64,000 nt of DNA from Chrysopilus asiliformis (taxonomy: Eukaryota > Arthropoda > Insecta > Diptera > Rhagionidae): assembly GCA_964034945.1 (NCBI GenBank), contig OZ035961.1, forward strand, positions 31,770,184 through 31,834,183, in the 5' to 3' direction. The notes below the pieces were generated by a model, which saw only the letters and a program-made list of their open reading frames with translations, was not told the origin of the DNA and made no database searches. Shown piece after piece: positions 21,581 to 34,161 of this stretch. Every line of letters begins with the position of its first letter. Position 1 is the stretch's first letter. The translations under genes and the position numbers were made by a program.

Positions 21581-22900
21581 ACAAATTTTCTAATTATAAG
21601 CACTTTCAAAATGCACAAAAAAGTTCTAAACAAGTTTCCCTACCAATGTTTTAGAGTTTCAACAGAAATTTTCTTTAAGATTGTGTATTTTAATAAAAAT
21701 ATAAAGTGTGTGGAGTTGGAACAGTGTGAAAATGAGTTTTGCGATTGCCAAAAGGTCAATTTATTATTATCATCGTAAAATTCTTCTTCAATAAAAGTAA
21801 AGTGCAAAAAATACTAAAATTATTTTCGCCCTCTATTTTCTTGTTAATTAACTTGCACTAACAGCGAATAGAATTTTTGTCATATCTCCTCTAAAAGTTG
21901 TCATGTTTTTGCTGCTTCAGATACCTTTTTTTTGTTCATTTTTGGCTATTTTCGTGAGTAGGACTTGTTCCATCTCATGTTATCATTATCCCTGGAGCGT
22001 GTACGAAATTTTATCGCATCAATCTAGTCCAGACACCAGTATAATCCACCGGGTATAAGATAATAAAGTTTTGCTCATGTACATATGTACTCGTACTTAT
22101 ATGCTGTGCCGTGCTTACATTTAGTCTAGTTCACAGAGTAATAACCAAACATACGTACATACAATGTCCATATTGCACAGTATAAATCTACAAATATCCA
22201 GTGTAAATGGCCACAAGTCGCTTTGATTATGATGGGTCCTTTTGGTCCTAAGTGAGAAATTGGGCGAACATACGAGTATTCGGTAATGGGGCTAGAATAT
22301 GCGGTATTTCTATCTAATAATTTGTTGTTTTTTGATGCCACTTATACTTTAATGCTCGTCACAACTATTTGCCATTTTGCGCACATATTTTCGCTGCTTA
22401 AGATAAAAATGTTTGCATCATTAGAGGAATTTTGTGATGCTTTTTGTGCCCACAAAGCTCATACTTATGTATACACAAAATAATAATATATATATACATA
22501 CGTAGCTAGGATATGCATACGGATGATTTGTGTGCATATAGAATTTATAAAGGTGGATGTTGGTTTTCCAAGATTTTGATCGTTATGTGATTTTAATGAC
22601 AAAACTTTATGCTTTCGCGTTTACACTGAACCGACAGAGTTGTCCTTCTACCGCTTTCAGGAAAATTTTCTCCACTACTTTTATATTATGCAAAATTTTC
22701 ACCCCTAATGCATATTCAAGTATTTACAGCATAGTAGTTATTGTTGTTCTTGATCTATGATTTTACTATGAAAATATATGGCAGAAATAATGCATTATAA
22801 TGATTGGAGTTCTTTTTCTTTTGTATAAAATATTAGCAGACCCTACGTTGCCAGCTTAAATTTTTTGTATAAATTTTAGAATGCCAAAAAACCATAAATA
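21581..22900. other. gene-free AT-rich stretch
   Basis: I see no gene, RNA or repeat that I can recognise. Confidence 0.4.
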
Positions 22901-22904
22901 ACTT

Positions 22905-23395
22905 AAAAACTTTTGGGAAAAACGTTATCCTTACAGGACCTTCTTTTTCGCATTTTCAAATTAATATCGCATTGGTGATCAGCGACCCCAAAAACCCCAT
23001 AATGCCGATTTTCCCCGGGAAAAACGGGGAAAAAGATATTTGCGTTATCCTTACAGGAACTTCCGTTTCGAATTTTGAAAATCTAATACCGGATTCGTGA
23101 TCAGCGACCCCAGATTATGCAGATTTTTCCGGAGAAAAATTGGGAGATCAGCGACCCCCTTATGCAGATTTTTCCGGAGAAAAATTGGGAGAAAGGATAT
23201 TTGCGTTATCCTTACAGGACCTTCTGTTTCAAATTTTGAAAATCTGACATAGCTACAAACCTGCTCCTGGCAACGCAGATAATTTTGCAAAAAATCGCGT
23301 AAAAATCGGTCCAGTAGTTTTTGAGTTTTGTAATCTCAAACCAACCAACAGACCAACCAACAAACATCCATTTTTGTATAAATTAGGTATAGATT
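22905..23395 (+). repeat. GATCAGCGACC repeat R7, copy 2
   Basis: Units of about 110-130 bp share GCGTTATCCTTACAGGACCT, GATCAGCGACCCC, and TTTTTCCGGAGAAAAATTGG; the GATCAGCGACCCC..GGAGAAAAATTGGGAGA part is further duplicated at 23100-23190. It ends with CGGTCCAGTAGTTTTTGAG and CCAACCAACAGACCAACCAA, a tail typical of 3' ends of non-LTR elements. Class is inferred only. Confidence 0.65.
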
Positions 23396-23399
23396 ACTA

Positions 23400-26300
23400 G
23401 ACAGTTTTATTCTGGGACTAGAGATTTAATGTAAAGAATAGAAAAACAGATTTGTGCAAAAAGAAAAGTTGAAACAGATTCATTTTTAAAACGGAATTTC
23501 TTTAAAAATGCCGTCTCTCTGTAATTGTCTAAACTCTGTATTGTCTAACCCCTTGAGACCGAAGTCTAAAAATCGTGAGATGCAGAAAAACTCTTTATGG
23601 ATTCATTCTTAAATATAAAAAAAAACAGTAATTTAAAAATAGATTTTAAGCATTCTTCTCCGTTAAATTATAGTTTCTATACAAGAAACTGTTGGGATTA
23701 TAATATATGACCCTCATAATCTCACGGGGTTAATTTAATTTTTTAAATTTTAATGGAAATATTTCAAAAACAGCAAAAGATGACGAGAAACGGTAAAAGA
23801 CAAAATTGTGGAGAATGTCATTTATTTTAACTCATCTCAGATATATTACTAGCAAAAACTATTTGAGGAGGCTTGAAACAGAAACTTCTGTGCCAAAAGT
23901 GAAGCTTCTATCTCAATTGGATCAAAGTTTTTTGCGATAAGAATCACTATGACAAGGGATGGAAAAAGGGTCGCTTACACTATGATTTGACTTTTGTCGG
24001 GCAAATGTACAGTCAGGTAGACTTTAGTTTTGGTAGGTCTATCCAAATAGGCAATCAATTTAGAAGTGCGACAATTATAGAGGAGTATGGGATCAAAAAG
24101 CATGGTTGTATATAGGTTCCCCTATCCTATGATTTTAGATTTTTCTTTCCGCAGTTTAATTCTACTCCCAAAAATAAAATTTCTGATTTTTGTTTCGTTG
24201 AAATTGGTTTTGTTTCGTTTAGATGGTCAAAAATCGATTTTCCACAAAATTTTTGAGGGGGTATCCCCCCTTAAAACCGAATATCCGCAGATATGAAAAA
24301 TACACATGTGAAAAGACATAATGCGTTCTCATTTGGAATCAATTTTCCTCTTGTATCAGTATTTCTGACTAAACTAGGCGTTTTAGTCACTTTTGTCTCT
24401 AGTAAACAGTTAGGTTAATAGAATTCCATTACCTGGTATACATTTTTAATATAATTAAAAAGAAAGAAAACTTTTAAATTTATCCCTAAAAGGTATTCTG
24501 GAGTAGTCATAAATAACTCAATCTGACTTAAAGAGAGGACCTTCCCGAAATCAGGTTAGAATATATTGGTGTTTTCCATCGTATGTGAAACTGTTTCTAG
24601 GGAATTTTCCGGTATCTTTTGGTAACCTATATAAATACTTATACAGTTTTAAAAGAAATTCTTTGGAAAAAGTTTTTTTTTTTGCGTCTAGTTTCTTGCC
24701 TCTTATGCCGCTCCAGTCATTTTCCTATTCCCTTTAACAATTTAAGCGAATAAAAAGTAGCGAAAATTATGCTGTTTCATTCTGCAGGATATTTTATGGC
24801 AATTTCCTTTATTTTTTTATAACACAAGTATAAAAGAATCGTGTCGAAAAGATATTGAGGATAGAAATGAAAGTTTTCTATAGTCGATTTTTATACTACA
24901 TACTTAGACAGTCATTTTAGACTGGTATTGACCGATTTGTTGAATATAAGAGGAAGCCTTATTTTTTCTATGTTGAAGTCAAACTTTTTTGGAAAAATAT
25001 CTATACAGTGGCGCCTTTTTTCTTGTATTGTTGAATGTTGGTCTCAAGTATAGGCACGGGTAAGGAGATGAAAAACTAAAACGAAGGAAAAATAAAAGCT
25101 TCTAAATAACTTATACAAAAGAAAGAATTTTTCAGTATTTTTTTTTCTACTGGATTCACAACTCTGTCTGAAGAGAAATTTTGCTTATTATGTCGATCGC
25201 AACGTTTACAGTTTAAGTCACGAATAAAGTATATACATCTAAATTTATTGAAGAAATGAGAAGACTGATAGGTACACTAGAATGACAATACTTGAATAGT
25301 TCTTAGCAGCAAAAAAAAGACGAAAAACAAGAATGATTTGATTGAAAACCTTAGCAACAAGAAAATCTAGAAATCAGCTGAGTCCTTATTGATCAAATGT
25401 ATTGCGTTTTTATTTATGTATCCTTAAGCTGTCATTAAATAATATCCATTAAGTACTTTCTACTATTTGAATTAAGTTTTTTTTTCGTTTTATTGAAAAT
25501 GCAGCTGACGAATCGGGAACGAACGCAAACCGAAAAGTCTACTTATTGAAGAACTTCAGCCAAATATCCTCAAAGCAAGGAAACTATAATTTAAATACAG
25601 AAAAGAGGACGAAATGTTAAATGGTGAAAGAAAAATCAGTGAATTGAAATCGAGGCCATAGTCTTGACTTAAGTTTTTCTAATTGACACTCTATGCCGAC
25701 TTTCTAGCGTTTTATTCATTGGAGCAAAAGTCAATTAAAAGGCTCACTCGTTCGTAGCAATGAGATTTAATGACTTCGCCTTAAGCTGCTTTGCGTAATT
25801 TCTAGAGACAATGTCTAAAAAAAAATACAAGAAATAATAATAATAAGAAATAAGAGAAGGAAAAAGCTATATAAATGCTTATACAGTTAAGAAAATCGCT
25901 CCATAGTAATCTTTTCTATAAAAAACATTTGATGGTAAGACTATACAGCATCAAAAGACTAAGACTCTGATCAGATCATATTACTTTTCTTTTATAATTA
26001 AAATACTAGTAGAAGAAAACTTAAGGAGTTTTTTTCTTTTATAATCTCTATCTTCATTTTTTTCGATAATTACAAGGTAATTATGTTGCAATTTAATTAA
26101 AATATGTATAGACGATGAGCTTTTTTACAATGCACTAGTAATTCAAGATTCCTACAAATACCTACACCCTTAATGAGATTTTTTATACTTTGGACAACAG
26201 TATGCAGCTTGGAAGAGGATATTTGAGACCTTGAAGGATTAAAAAAAACGGAACGAGATTTCAAAAGAATCCTTTTTAAAATAAAGAATTTTGTTAAGAA

Positions 26301-27160
26301 GAAAATACTGACAACCGCTAGAAGGCAGTAGAGAAATCCCTCAGGCAGTGTAATAAATTTCATGAAACAAGTCTACTTTGAATTTTCAGCTATAATTTCC
26401 GATTGCAAGCCTTTTGTGGTTTCGTAATAAAAAATTTCTTTGCTTTTAGTACAAAGAGGTAAAAACATCTACTCCAATTGAAATTTTTTCCAGTATAAGA
26501 AAGTAAAAATCAAAATTTTACACAGAAAAATTACAAAATTATAAAAAGATCAGCCCACGGAATCTAAATGCTATGTTTACCTTATAGATGTGTTAAAAGT
26601 GCTATCAAATGGTAAAAATAAATTCATTCCCTATAATAAAAATATATTTATAAAAGTAAAGTCATCCAAGTGCTACATTATGTAATATTCTGTATCCGGA
26701 AGCAAATTTTTTCAATTAAGGCATTTAGTAAAGATGTATAGAATTAGCTTGTCAAATACCCAAGATAATGTCGATTCTAATAGAAAATCATAATTTGCAC
26801 ATATTAGACAACAGATAAACTTCGTTTGTAATTAAAATGAAAAATTCCCAAAAGACTTTTAATCGTTTAAGTTTTGTAATGTGTATTAAAATATATTTTT
26901 AAATGATTTAACGTTGATATTAATTTGATGTGCTTTTCGGGGTAATTTTAACATACTCCGGAAAACGACGTAATGGGCTGAAAATTCATTGTATATTAAA
27001 AACAATTGTGTTTTATTATCTGAAGTAGAATTAACACCCGTCCTACAACGGGTAACCACAATCTTGTTTTTAAGACAATTTTAGAAAATTGAACTTGTGT
27101 CCTAAATTCTAGTTTAAAAAGAACCAATTATTGATTATTACTTCTGAAAACCGTATGTAT
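23400..27160. other. gene-free AT-rich stretch
   Basis: Only a fragment of the R6-type phrase (GGTAAAAGACAAAATTGTGG at about 23793) is recognisable. The rest is unique AT-rich sequence without convincing open frames. Confidence 0.45.
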
Positions 27161-27196
27161 GGGAAATTTATTTACAGGCATGAGGAGGGATCTTTC

Positions 27197-27425
27197 TGAG
27201 CGACAACTTTGCTATGAGGAAGACCTACTCAATGGCGAAAAACGCGCCGAAATTGCTCTAAGAGGAAATATTAGCAGAGTGGTTTACAGACAAAGAAGGG
27301 GTCAATATTAGTGAGCGAAAAATGTGCTTAAGGGAAAACCTACCCAATGACGAAAACCGCGTCAAAATTACTGTAACGCTTAAGAAGATAGCAGGCGAGG
27401 GGAGTAAGAAGCAGGTGGAACATTG
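27197..27425. repeat. diverged tandem duplication, ~115-bp period
   Basis: TGAGCGACAAC..GACCTACTCAATGGCGAAAA..CGCGCCGAAATT at 27197 recurs as TGAGCGAAAAA..ACCTACCCAATGACGAAAA..CGCGTCAAAATT at 27312. The two units are moderately diverged and GC-richer than the surroundings. Origin unknown; neither unit encodes a recognised protein. Confidence 0.6.
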
Positions 27426-27530
27426 AGTCGATATATCACCTAAAACATTCTCCTCATTATTAAGAACATATATTCCAAAACCGCTTGCCACTGCGACTCA
27501 TAGTTTGTCTGTAATGTTATTTTCCATTTT

Positions 27531-28125
27531 AAAACATAACAAAAGCTATAATTGCCAATCTGGCAATCATTGGAGACCCGTATGGTGATATTCGTATCAA
27601 AATTCGAACAGTTGTACCAAAATTTCACTTTAAAGTCAAACTTTCCAATAAGATTTTTTAAAATTTATTCCAATTGGATTTTGATGTATGGGAGTTTTAT
27701 GTAGAATCGTATCCTAAATAACTTTTGTTCTTGGATTTTTTTGATATGATGCACAGTTTTTGAGATATTTGCAAAAAAACATTTTCGTTCGAATGGGGGG
27801 TACCCCCCCTAATGGCCCATTTTTGCCCATTAACGAATTTAGCCTTGAATTTAACGAAAAACGAATCGAAAAACGAATCTGCGCAAAATTTGAAGTCTCT
27901 AGCTCAATCCGCGCCACAGACTGACGGACGGATAGACGGACGGACGGACAGACGGACAGACGGATAGACGGACAGACGGACGGACGGACATGCTAAATTC
28001 AACTTTTTTTTTTTATCGTTCTAAACACACTGGTGTAATTCATTTTTGTGTTTGATGACGGGATCTTGGCGTTACAAACGGTAAGGCAAATCTAATATAC
28101 CCTTTGGTTTCACCATACGGGTATA
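27531..28125 (-). mobile_element. DINE-1/INE-1-like element, copy B
   Basis: Reverse orientation of copy A: terminus AAAACATAACAAAAGCT, hairpin ATTGCCAATCTGGCAAT, subterminal repeats ACCCGTATGGTGA (27576-27588) and TCACCATACGGGT (28110-28122), a (GACG/GACA)n core at about 27920-27990, and the TATACCC head at its right end. Flanks differ from copies A and C. The 77-, 62- and 67-codon frames across it are artefacts. Confidence 0.8.
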
Positions 28126-28359
28126 AAAAGTGACATGCTAAGAAGGATACAAAAAATTACTAGTATTTATTAGGAGTCGAATGCGTAATATTGTTTTTTC
28201 ATAACATTTTTGAAATTTTCGGGGACGTCTCCGTTGGTCTAGTCCTTGTCAGGTTTAAGTATTTTGTATACATTTTAGAAATATGGAAAACATTACAGAA
28301 ATTTGTTTCTTAATATTTAAAAAAAAAATAGATTTAATTTCTTAAAGGTAGCGTTATCA

Positions 28360-28905
28360 ATATTTTGACTTAGTATCGTGATAAGCGACCTCTAACCTGA
28401 ATTATGTCGTGAAATGTGTTAAAAGAATATTTACAGGAACTTCCATTTCGAATTTTGAAATTCCAACATAAAATTTGTGATCAGCGACCAACAAAACCCC
28501 TTAACACGTTCGTGACATCGTGTACCACTGGTGGTACATGTACAGTTTTTTTTAAAACCGCGCGAGTAAATAGTGCGGTAGTTTTTTTGTGGAAGTAATA
28601 TAAAAACACGCACCGTGTACCACCGATGGCGCACAACCGCCAGAAAACAAATCGCTAGCGTACCACCCGTGGTACACGATGTCCAAATGTAAAAAAAGTT
28701 GAAAAAGCAAATGTCACGAACGTGTTAAATATATTTTTTCTAGGAATATATTTTTCCTAAGAAGTCATATTTGCGTTATTCTTACAGGACGAATTTTTCG
28801 GAAATCGATTTTTCGTCTCTGAAAATTATTCTGAAAATTTTTAAGAATTGGGGAAATCGTTTTTGAATGATCGTTTTCAAAAGCTAATAAACCAACTAAC
28901 AAGCA
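28360..28905 (+). repeat. GATCAGCGACC repeat R7, copy 3 (interrupted)
   Basis: Phrases TTTACAGGAACTTCCATTTC, GTGATCAGCGACC and, after the interruption, TTTGCGTTATTCTTACAGGA place it in R7. A 228-bp TTAA-bounded element splits it at 28501-28728. Confidence 0.6.
28501..28728. mobile_element. piggyBac-like MITE with TTAA ends
   Basis: Both ends read TTAACACGTTCGTGACAT (18 bp, perfect inverted repeats including TTAA at 28501-28504 and 28725-28728). A TTAA target duplication is the signature of piggyBac. Inside, three palindromic GTACCAC-containing sites (about 28521, 28617, 28660) include TGTACCACTGGTGGTACA and CGTACCACCCGTGGTACACG. GC-rich relative to its host. The frames at 28416 and 28431 straddle the insertion and are not genes. 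Confidence 0.75.
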
Positions 28906-28909
28906 AATA

Positions 28910-30650
28910 AATGGTACTAAAGAAAAGCTTGTAAAATTGAATTTAAAACCACACTTGTTTGCATATTTCCTATACGACTAAAATTCCATTTCATCCCTTT
29001 TTTTTGTTAATCAAATGCCATAATGGTAAGCAACTAGTTTTTAATAAGATTCCTTTGTGGGAAGAATATTAAATTTTACTAGGATGAGTTTAGTTTAGTT
29101 ATTCTGTTGTTAAGAGATAATACATTTTAATATTGGTTGGCTAACCATATTGATTGCTTTTAAACAAAGAAGTAACTAACGATACTTTACGTATCTTAAG
29201 TGCACTCATCAAAAATAAGTTTTATGTGTAAAGACAAAACGGATGTACGTTTATACCATCCACTTCTTATGTTAACTGATGGAAGAATTTACCTTTTCCT
29301 GGCCCCATACAATATGTAGATAATAAACATTTAAGGTAAGGTGTGTACTATGAGGGTAAATGATGTTAATATATATCCAGTAAGGTTCATAAATAATTCA
29401 TTAAAATTGCTGAGCATGTGTAGGTGGCTTATGTTCTCAAAGGAACAGGAAATTGATGTTTATGGATGCATTGATCAATGGTCCAGAAGAATAGCCCGGC
29501 CATATATGATGATTTTTCTGAATATCATTGAATTTCTATGATGTTGAATGCCAGCATTGTTCAACAATATTGAAGTGGTGAATGAGTGGTGTAATATATC
29601 CCTGAAATGACCTTACGTATTAGTACCGGCCAACTACTTAGTTTTATGAGATTTACGTTACATATTCCTTCCGAGTCGATTTGTTTTCCGTATATATTTG
29701 AATTTAAAACGAGGTAAATCTCTAAATGGATCCCCTACCAGTAGATAAACGAATAATTTGCAAAATACGTTCTATCCATATGCAAGTGCTTTTCACCACA
29801 ACTTGGAGGCTTCGCTTAGTCGATTCGACCATAAAATCAAAATCTCATGTGAATTAATTAAATAAGTTTTTGTTAAAAAATCCATCTGTTGACTTGATTT
29901 ATTAGCGAAATAAAATGACAAAGATTAAATGTGTAACACGAGTTAAGTCCCGATTAAAAAAACATTGAATATCGTCGTCTTGATAAATAAGAAAATAAAA
30001 AACAACTTGCAAAGATGAGTTCAACGGGTCATTACTCAAATATTAATTAAGTTTGGTGATGAAAGACATTTAAAGACATAAATCTATTAATCACTTTGTT
30101 TTGTCGTTAGCAACAAAAATGGATTCGAACGAAGAGATACAACTTTTGTGAAAATAATAATGGAAATTGTTATGAGTATAGTTCATGAAATCTTATAATT
30201 ACAGTAAACTAGAGCCTCGTCACCACTGAAAAAAACATCAATGAGGATTGAGCCGCAAGTGGAAACACCTAATATTGGTAAAAATTAATTTTCTTAAAGT
30301 TTGTAAATCGCTTTTTTTCCTGTAAAAACTTTTTCTAGGCGATTTTAGTTGTTCTGACTTGTAAAATGACTCTCCTAGAGCAAAAGTTCTGTGGAAATTA
30401 TGGATCAAAGCCAAATTCTTGTATCTTTTTGCTAAGTACATAAAATAAGTTTTAAAGTTCTGTTTTAAAAGTACGGGGAAAAAATTCAGAAATTTACAAT
30501 AAGGTAAAAGTTTCGAAATTTTGGCATTAGATCTTAAGATAGTTTAGTTTTGGTCTTAATGATAACTTCTTAATGGTAATTTTTTCGAATAAAAATTATA
30601 AAAGGAAAATCGCAATTTCCTTATAGGACCTTAACGAATCTTTCTAGAGA
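28910..30650. other. gene-free AT-rich stretch
   Basis: I see nothing I can support as a gene or a known repeat. A short TTATAGGACCTTAACGAATC at about 30620 echoes the R7 CCTTACAGGACCTTC motif. Confidence 0.4.
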
Positions 30651-30926
30651 TACACTCAGAAAAATGTTCAGGTCAACTTTTTGTCAGGTTAACTCTGACC
30701 TTACAGAGGTTTCTGTAAGCCAGCTAGCGGTCAGAGTTAACCTATCTAAGGTCAACTCGTGCAGCTCCCACTGCCCTACTTCACCTGCTGGTGGCTTAAT
30801 TTCAGAATTTCTCCGACCACAGGTCAACTCAGTTTTACTTGCCCACATGCAGGCGAACGCGCGCCTGCCCGAGGCCAATTACGCCGTATGTAGGTCGTCG
30901 AGTTAGCCTCCATTTTTCTGAGTGTA
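30651..30926. mobile_element. CACTCAGAAAAATG MITE (R4), copy 1
   Basis: The ends TACACTCAGAAAAATG and CATTTTTCTGAGTGTA are perfect inverted repeats. Inside, GGTTAACTCTGACC (30687-30700) and GGTCAGAGTTAACC (30729-30742) form a perfect 14-bp stem around a 28-base loop that has its own TTACAGA/TCTGTAA stem. It is GC-richer than the flanks. Copies at 33227 and 41107 share almost the whole sequence. Frames of 80 and 64 codons run across it on both strands, but the shared frame is not supported by any domain. Confidence 0.85.
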
Positions 30927-31084
30927 CGACACAGCACATTTACTTTTTCGTACTTGAAAACATTTTGAAACAAATTTCTAAGAATTTAGAAAAGTTTCGG
31001 GCTTTTTTTTAAATGATCGAGTGAGTTCTCTGATATACAAGTTTTTTACTTATAAGTGGTGTACGTTTTCTATTCGTTTTAAGC

Positions 31085-31260
31085 TGTGTTGTGTGAAACC
31101 TTTGATTTCCGCATGTGCGTCCGTGTCTCTGTCTGTCTGTTTGTTCGTCTGTCCGTCAGTCTGTATGTTCGTGAATACCATAACTAGAGACTTGAAATTT
31201 TACGTTCGGGAGAATTCCATAGCTCAGAACCAATGCAAATCGTTTAGATATGTGTAAATC
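31085..31260 (+). repeat. partial DINE-related repeat (microsatellite side)
   Basis: CGCATGTGCGTCCGTGTCTC, (TCTG/TTCG)n and ACTAGAGACTTGAAATTTTA correspond to the core and following block of the DINE-like elements (GAGCTAGAGACTTGAAATTT there). Neither terminus is present. The 78-codon frame here is an artefact. Confidence 0.5.
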
Positions 31261-31367
31261 TATGTATATCGGTTTTTAGTTGATTTAACACATATTGGTT
31301 TTTTCTGCCTATTGTCCTTGACATCAACAAAAACAACTTAATTTTTTCTAATTGTCTAATATTCTTT

Positions 31368-31618
31368 CACGCAAAAAGAAAATCTAACAACTTTATAATG
31401 GCAAATCGGGACTAGCACTGAAAAAATTACAAAACAGTTAATTTCAATTGAGAAAATAGTCAATTTAACTACGAAATAGTAAATTTTACTACTAAATAAT
31501 TAAAATTCTTATAAAAATTGTCGATTTAGACTATTTTTGTACTTGAAATTAACTATTTTAGTAATAGTCACGATTCCCCATTATAAATTAGTTAAATTTT
31601 GTATCTTTTCTCTGCGTG
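31368..31618. mobile_element. CACGCAGAGAA-type TIR element (R9), copy 1
   Basis: The left end CACGCAAAAAGAAAATCTAA..TTTATAATGG..GACTA and right end (reversed CACGCAGAGAAAAGATA..TTTATAATGGGGAATCGTGA) form imperfect inverted repeats of about 45-50 bp. The AT-rich interior contains repeated TAGTCAATTT/ACTATTTT words. A partial second copy lies at 44904. Confidence 0.6.
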
Positions 31619-31619
31619 T

Positions 31620-33226
31620 TACAGAACTGTTAATGTCACCATAAATATTTGGTGGTCTCGACCTCTAGATTTTTCGTAAACCTTCGTATGATTAGTTAAA
31701 AGTTTTATCACGGTTCCACTGTAAATATCAATGACAGAACTCACTTAATGGTAATTAAATAAAATTTCTTGAAACATTATATGTACATTTCTTGGTTCAG
31801 ACTATGAACAAATGTAACAAAAGGCTTTTCTATGCTTTGCTGTGTTGTATTTCATATCAGAAATTTATGATTGATGAGTCGGATTCGTATGTTACAATTT
31901 CTTAGAATGATTGCGTGCATTGGCCCGTAAAAAGAAAATTGCGAAAACTCGATTTCTGCTCATAATGAATCACTGAAACGAGTAGTCTTCCATAAAATAG
32001 AAAAAGGGTTGGTAAATAAGTGAAAGAGGAAGCCTCTCATAAAATCATCATGGGCTATTATAGCTTATGAGCTAATTTTGTAATATATGTAATTCGTGTT
32101 TATAGCGCCTAAAAGCTGTAACTGAATACCACGGGATATCATTTGGCTTCTAGTACCTATATGGGGAATGTATTTTAAGTTTGTCAAATGATTGTTGAAG
32201 AAATAATATAGCACTCATCGAAAATACATAACTGATATGCTCCATATATGTGTATGAATAATATTTGTAAATGTATAAACTTCTTTTTATTGTTGATTCA
32301 ACTTAAGTGCTGGCCAAGAGGGTATCTACTTACTACGGTTCATAGCTGGAGGAACGTGAAAACATTTTCTAGTCCTGTGATTCTCTGGAAAAAGGGCTTT
32401 CAACCGATCTTTTATTTTGCCTTTTTTCCATTTTTTTTTTGTTGGAGTAACATGAAAATACTCTTAGGACTAAGAGATTTGTCAAATAGAAACACATCCA
32501 TCGACACAATTCAGCGGAATAACAAAAATGGAAGGGAAAATTGTGTCCTCGGCATAAATGCAAGTTTTATTTTGTGTTTGAAAGTGAGTAACCAAAAAGG
32601 ACGAATGGATCGCATCAAGTGGTCAGATTATTGAATAAAAGAATAAAAGGGGTATTCTTTCCACTTTCACAAATGGGTAAAATATAAACGAAATTGGTTT
32701 AAGAACATCAAGCACGGATTCTAGCTAAAAGTAGCAAAAATATTGATCCGTATGTGAATCAAAGAAATGTGTAGGTATTAAGTTTTCACATTTTTTTTCA
32801 AGTATTTAACATTTCAGTCGACATTTAATTTTTTTTTCACAATTTTCGGGAAAATATTTGTTGAAAAACATATTCGATTTCTATAAGCTTGCGATCTTTC
32901 GTTATAAATATTTCTGATGGTATTTTATTATTTTTTTTTTTGCTTTTTTCATAACAGGTATTCTTTGTATCCTTTTCGATACAAATCAAAGAGAAGATAT
33001 AATAATCTTTATGGCATGTAGCTAAAAACACACTATCTCAAGTGCTTTGTTATTTAAGAAAAATGAAATATATTTCCTTTTACTTAATGTTTGTAAGGAT
33101 TTACTTTTAAAAAACATGTACAGCGACTGTGTTATTATGAGAGGATTTTTAGATATTCATATTTAATGCAAACTTACAGATAGCGCGGAAAAAATTCTTT
33201 GCAAACATTAAAAAGTAATGAATACC
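31620..33226. other. gene-free AT-rich stretch
   Basis: A 128-codon frame (32248-32634) has no recognised domain. Nothing else supported. Confidence 0.4.
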
Positions 33227-33492
33227 TACACTCAGAAAAATGTGCAGGTCAACTTTTTGTCAGGTTAACTCTGACCTTACAGAGGTGTCTGTAAGCCAGC
33301 TAGCGGTCAGAGTTAACCTATCTAAGGTCAACTCGTGCAGCTCCCAATGCCCTACTTCACCAGCTGGTGGCTTAATTTCAGAATTTCTCCGACCACAGGT
33401 CAACTCAGTTTTACTTGCCCACATGCAGGCGAACGCGAGGCCAATTACGCCGTATGTAGGTCGTCGAGTTAGCCTCCATTTTTCTGAGTGTA
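33227..33492. mobile_element. CACTCAGAAAAATG MITE (R4), copy 2
   Basis: Same ends, stem-loop and interior as copy 1, with a handful of substitutions and one ~13-bp loss (CGCGCCTGCCCGA is absent after GGCGAACG). Nearly full similarity indicates recent common origin. Confidence 0.85.
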
Positions 33493-33682
33493 TATTGATA
33501 GGCACAACCGAATTTTTGTAAGTTATTGAAACTAAATATATTAAATGCTAACTAAATTTGTGGGTAATCATAACCTTCTTCGTCTGTATAAATAAAAGAA
33601 TAACGTGTGCCTGGTTTGTTCATTTTATTTTTTTTAATGTTTTGGGGCATTTTATGAGTTTTAGCATTAAAATTTCAATTTT

Positions 33683-33752
33683 GGTTGTTTGTTTGGATGT
33701 TTGTTTGTCTGTCTGTTTGTTTGTCCGTTTGTTGGTTTGTCTGTTTATTATC
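33683..33752. repeat. TTTG/TCTG microsatellite-like run
   Basis: Imperfect (TGTT/TGTC)n, as found in the cores of the R7 and DINE-type repeats, but without the neighbouring blocks. May be a lone remnant. Confidence 0.6.
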
Positions 33753-34161
33753 AGTAAACTCAAGCATAGCACGACAGAATTTAAAACACTTTACAGTTAA
33801 GCTAATGGTATAGTAGGTTCAAACATAAGCAACAAGTCATTTTTTGCACGTCTCCTTGAGGATGTTTTGTCCTTTACTAGAACTTGACATTCAAACTGAA
33901 GGATTTTTTGTGATTTTCGTAAGAATGATTCGTCATATCGACAAGATTATAAGGACAAAAAGTAATTAGAATGTGGTGGTTAAACATATCTATTCAATAT
34001 CTCAAAATTCTGTGCAAAGATATCATTTTTGTTTGCCGAAATCATCAACTTGATCGCCAAATTTGTCTAACAGGTGACCGGAAGTATAACTAATATGGCG
34101 GCTTTTCAAAAATGTGAGTTCCATTTTACGCAGTTTTCTCTGAATATACGCATGTATAACA

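Noticed and set aside
30664..30906. 80-codon frame conserved between two loci (30664 and 33240)
   Set aside because: Lies within the R4 MITE; conservation is that of the element, the antisense frame is equally open, and copy 3 breaks it.
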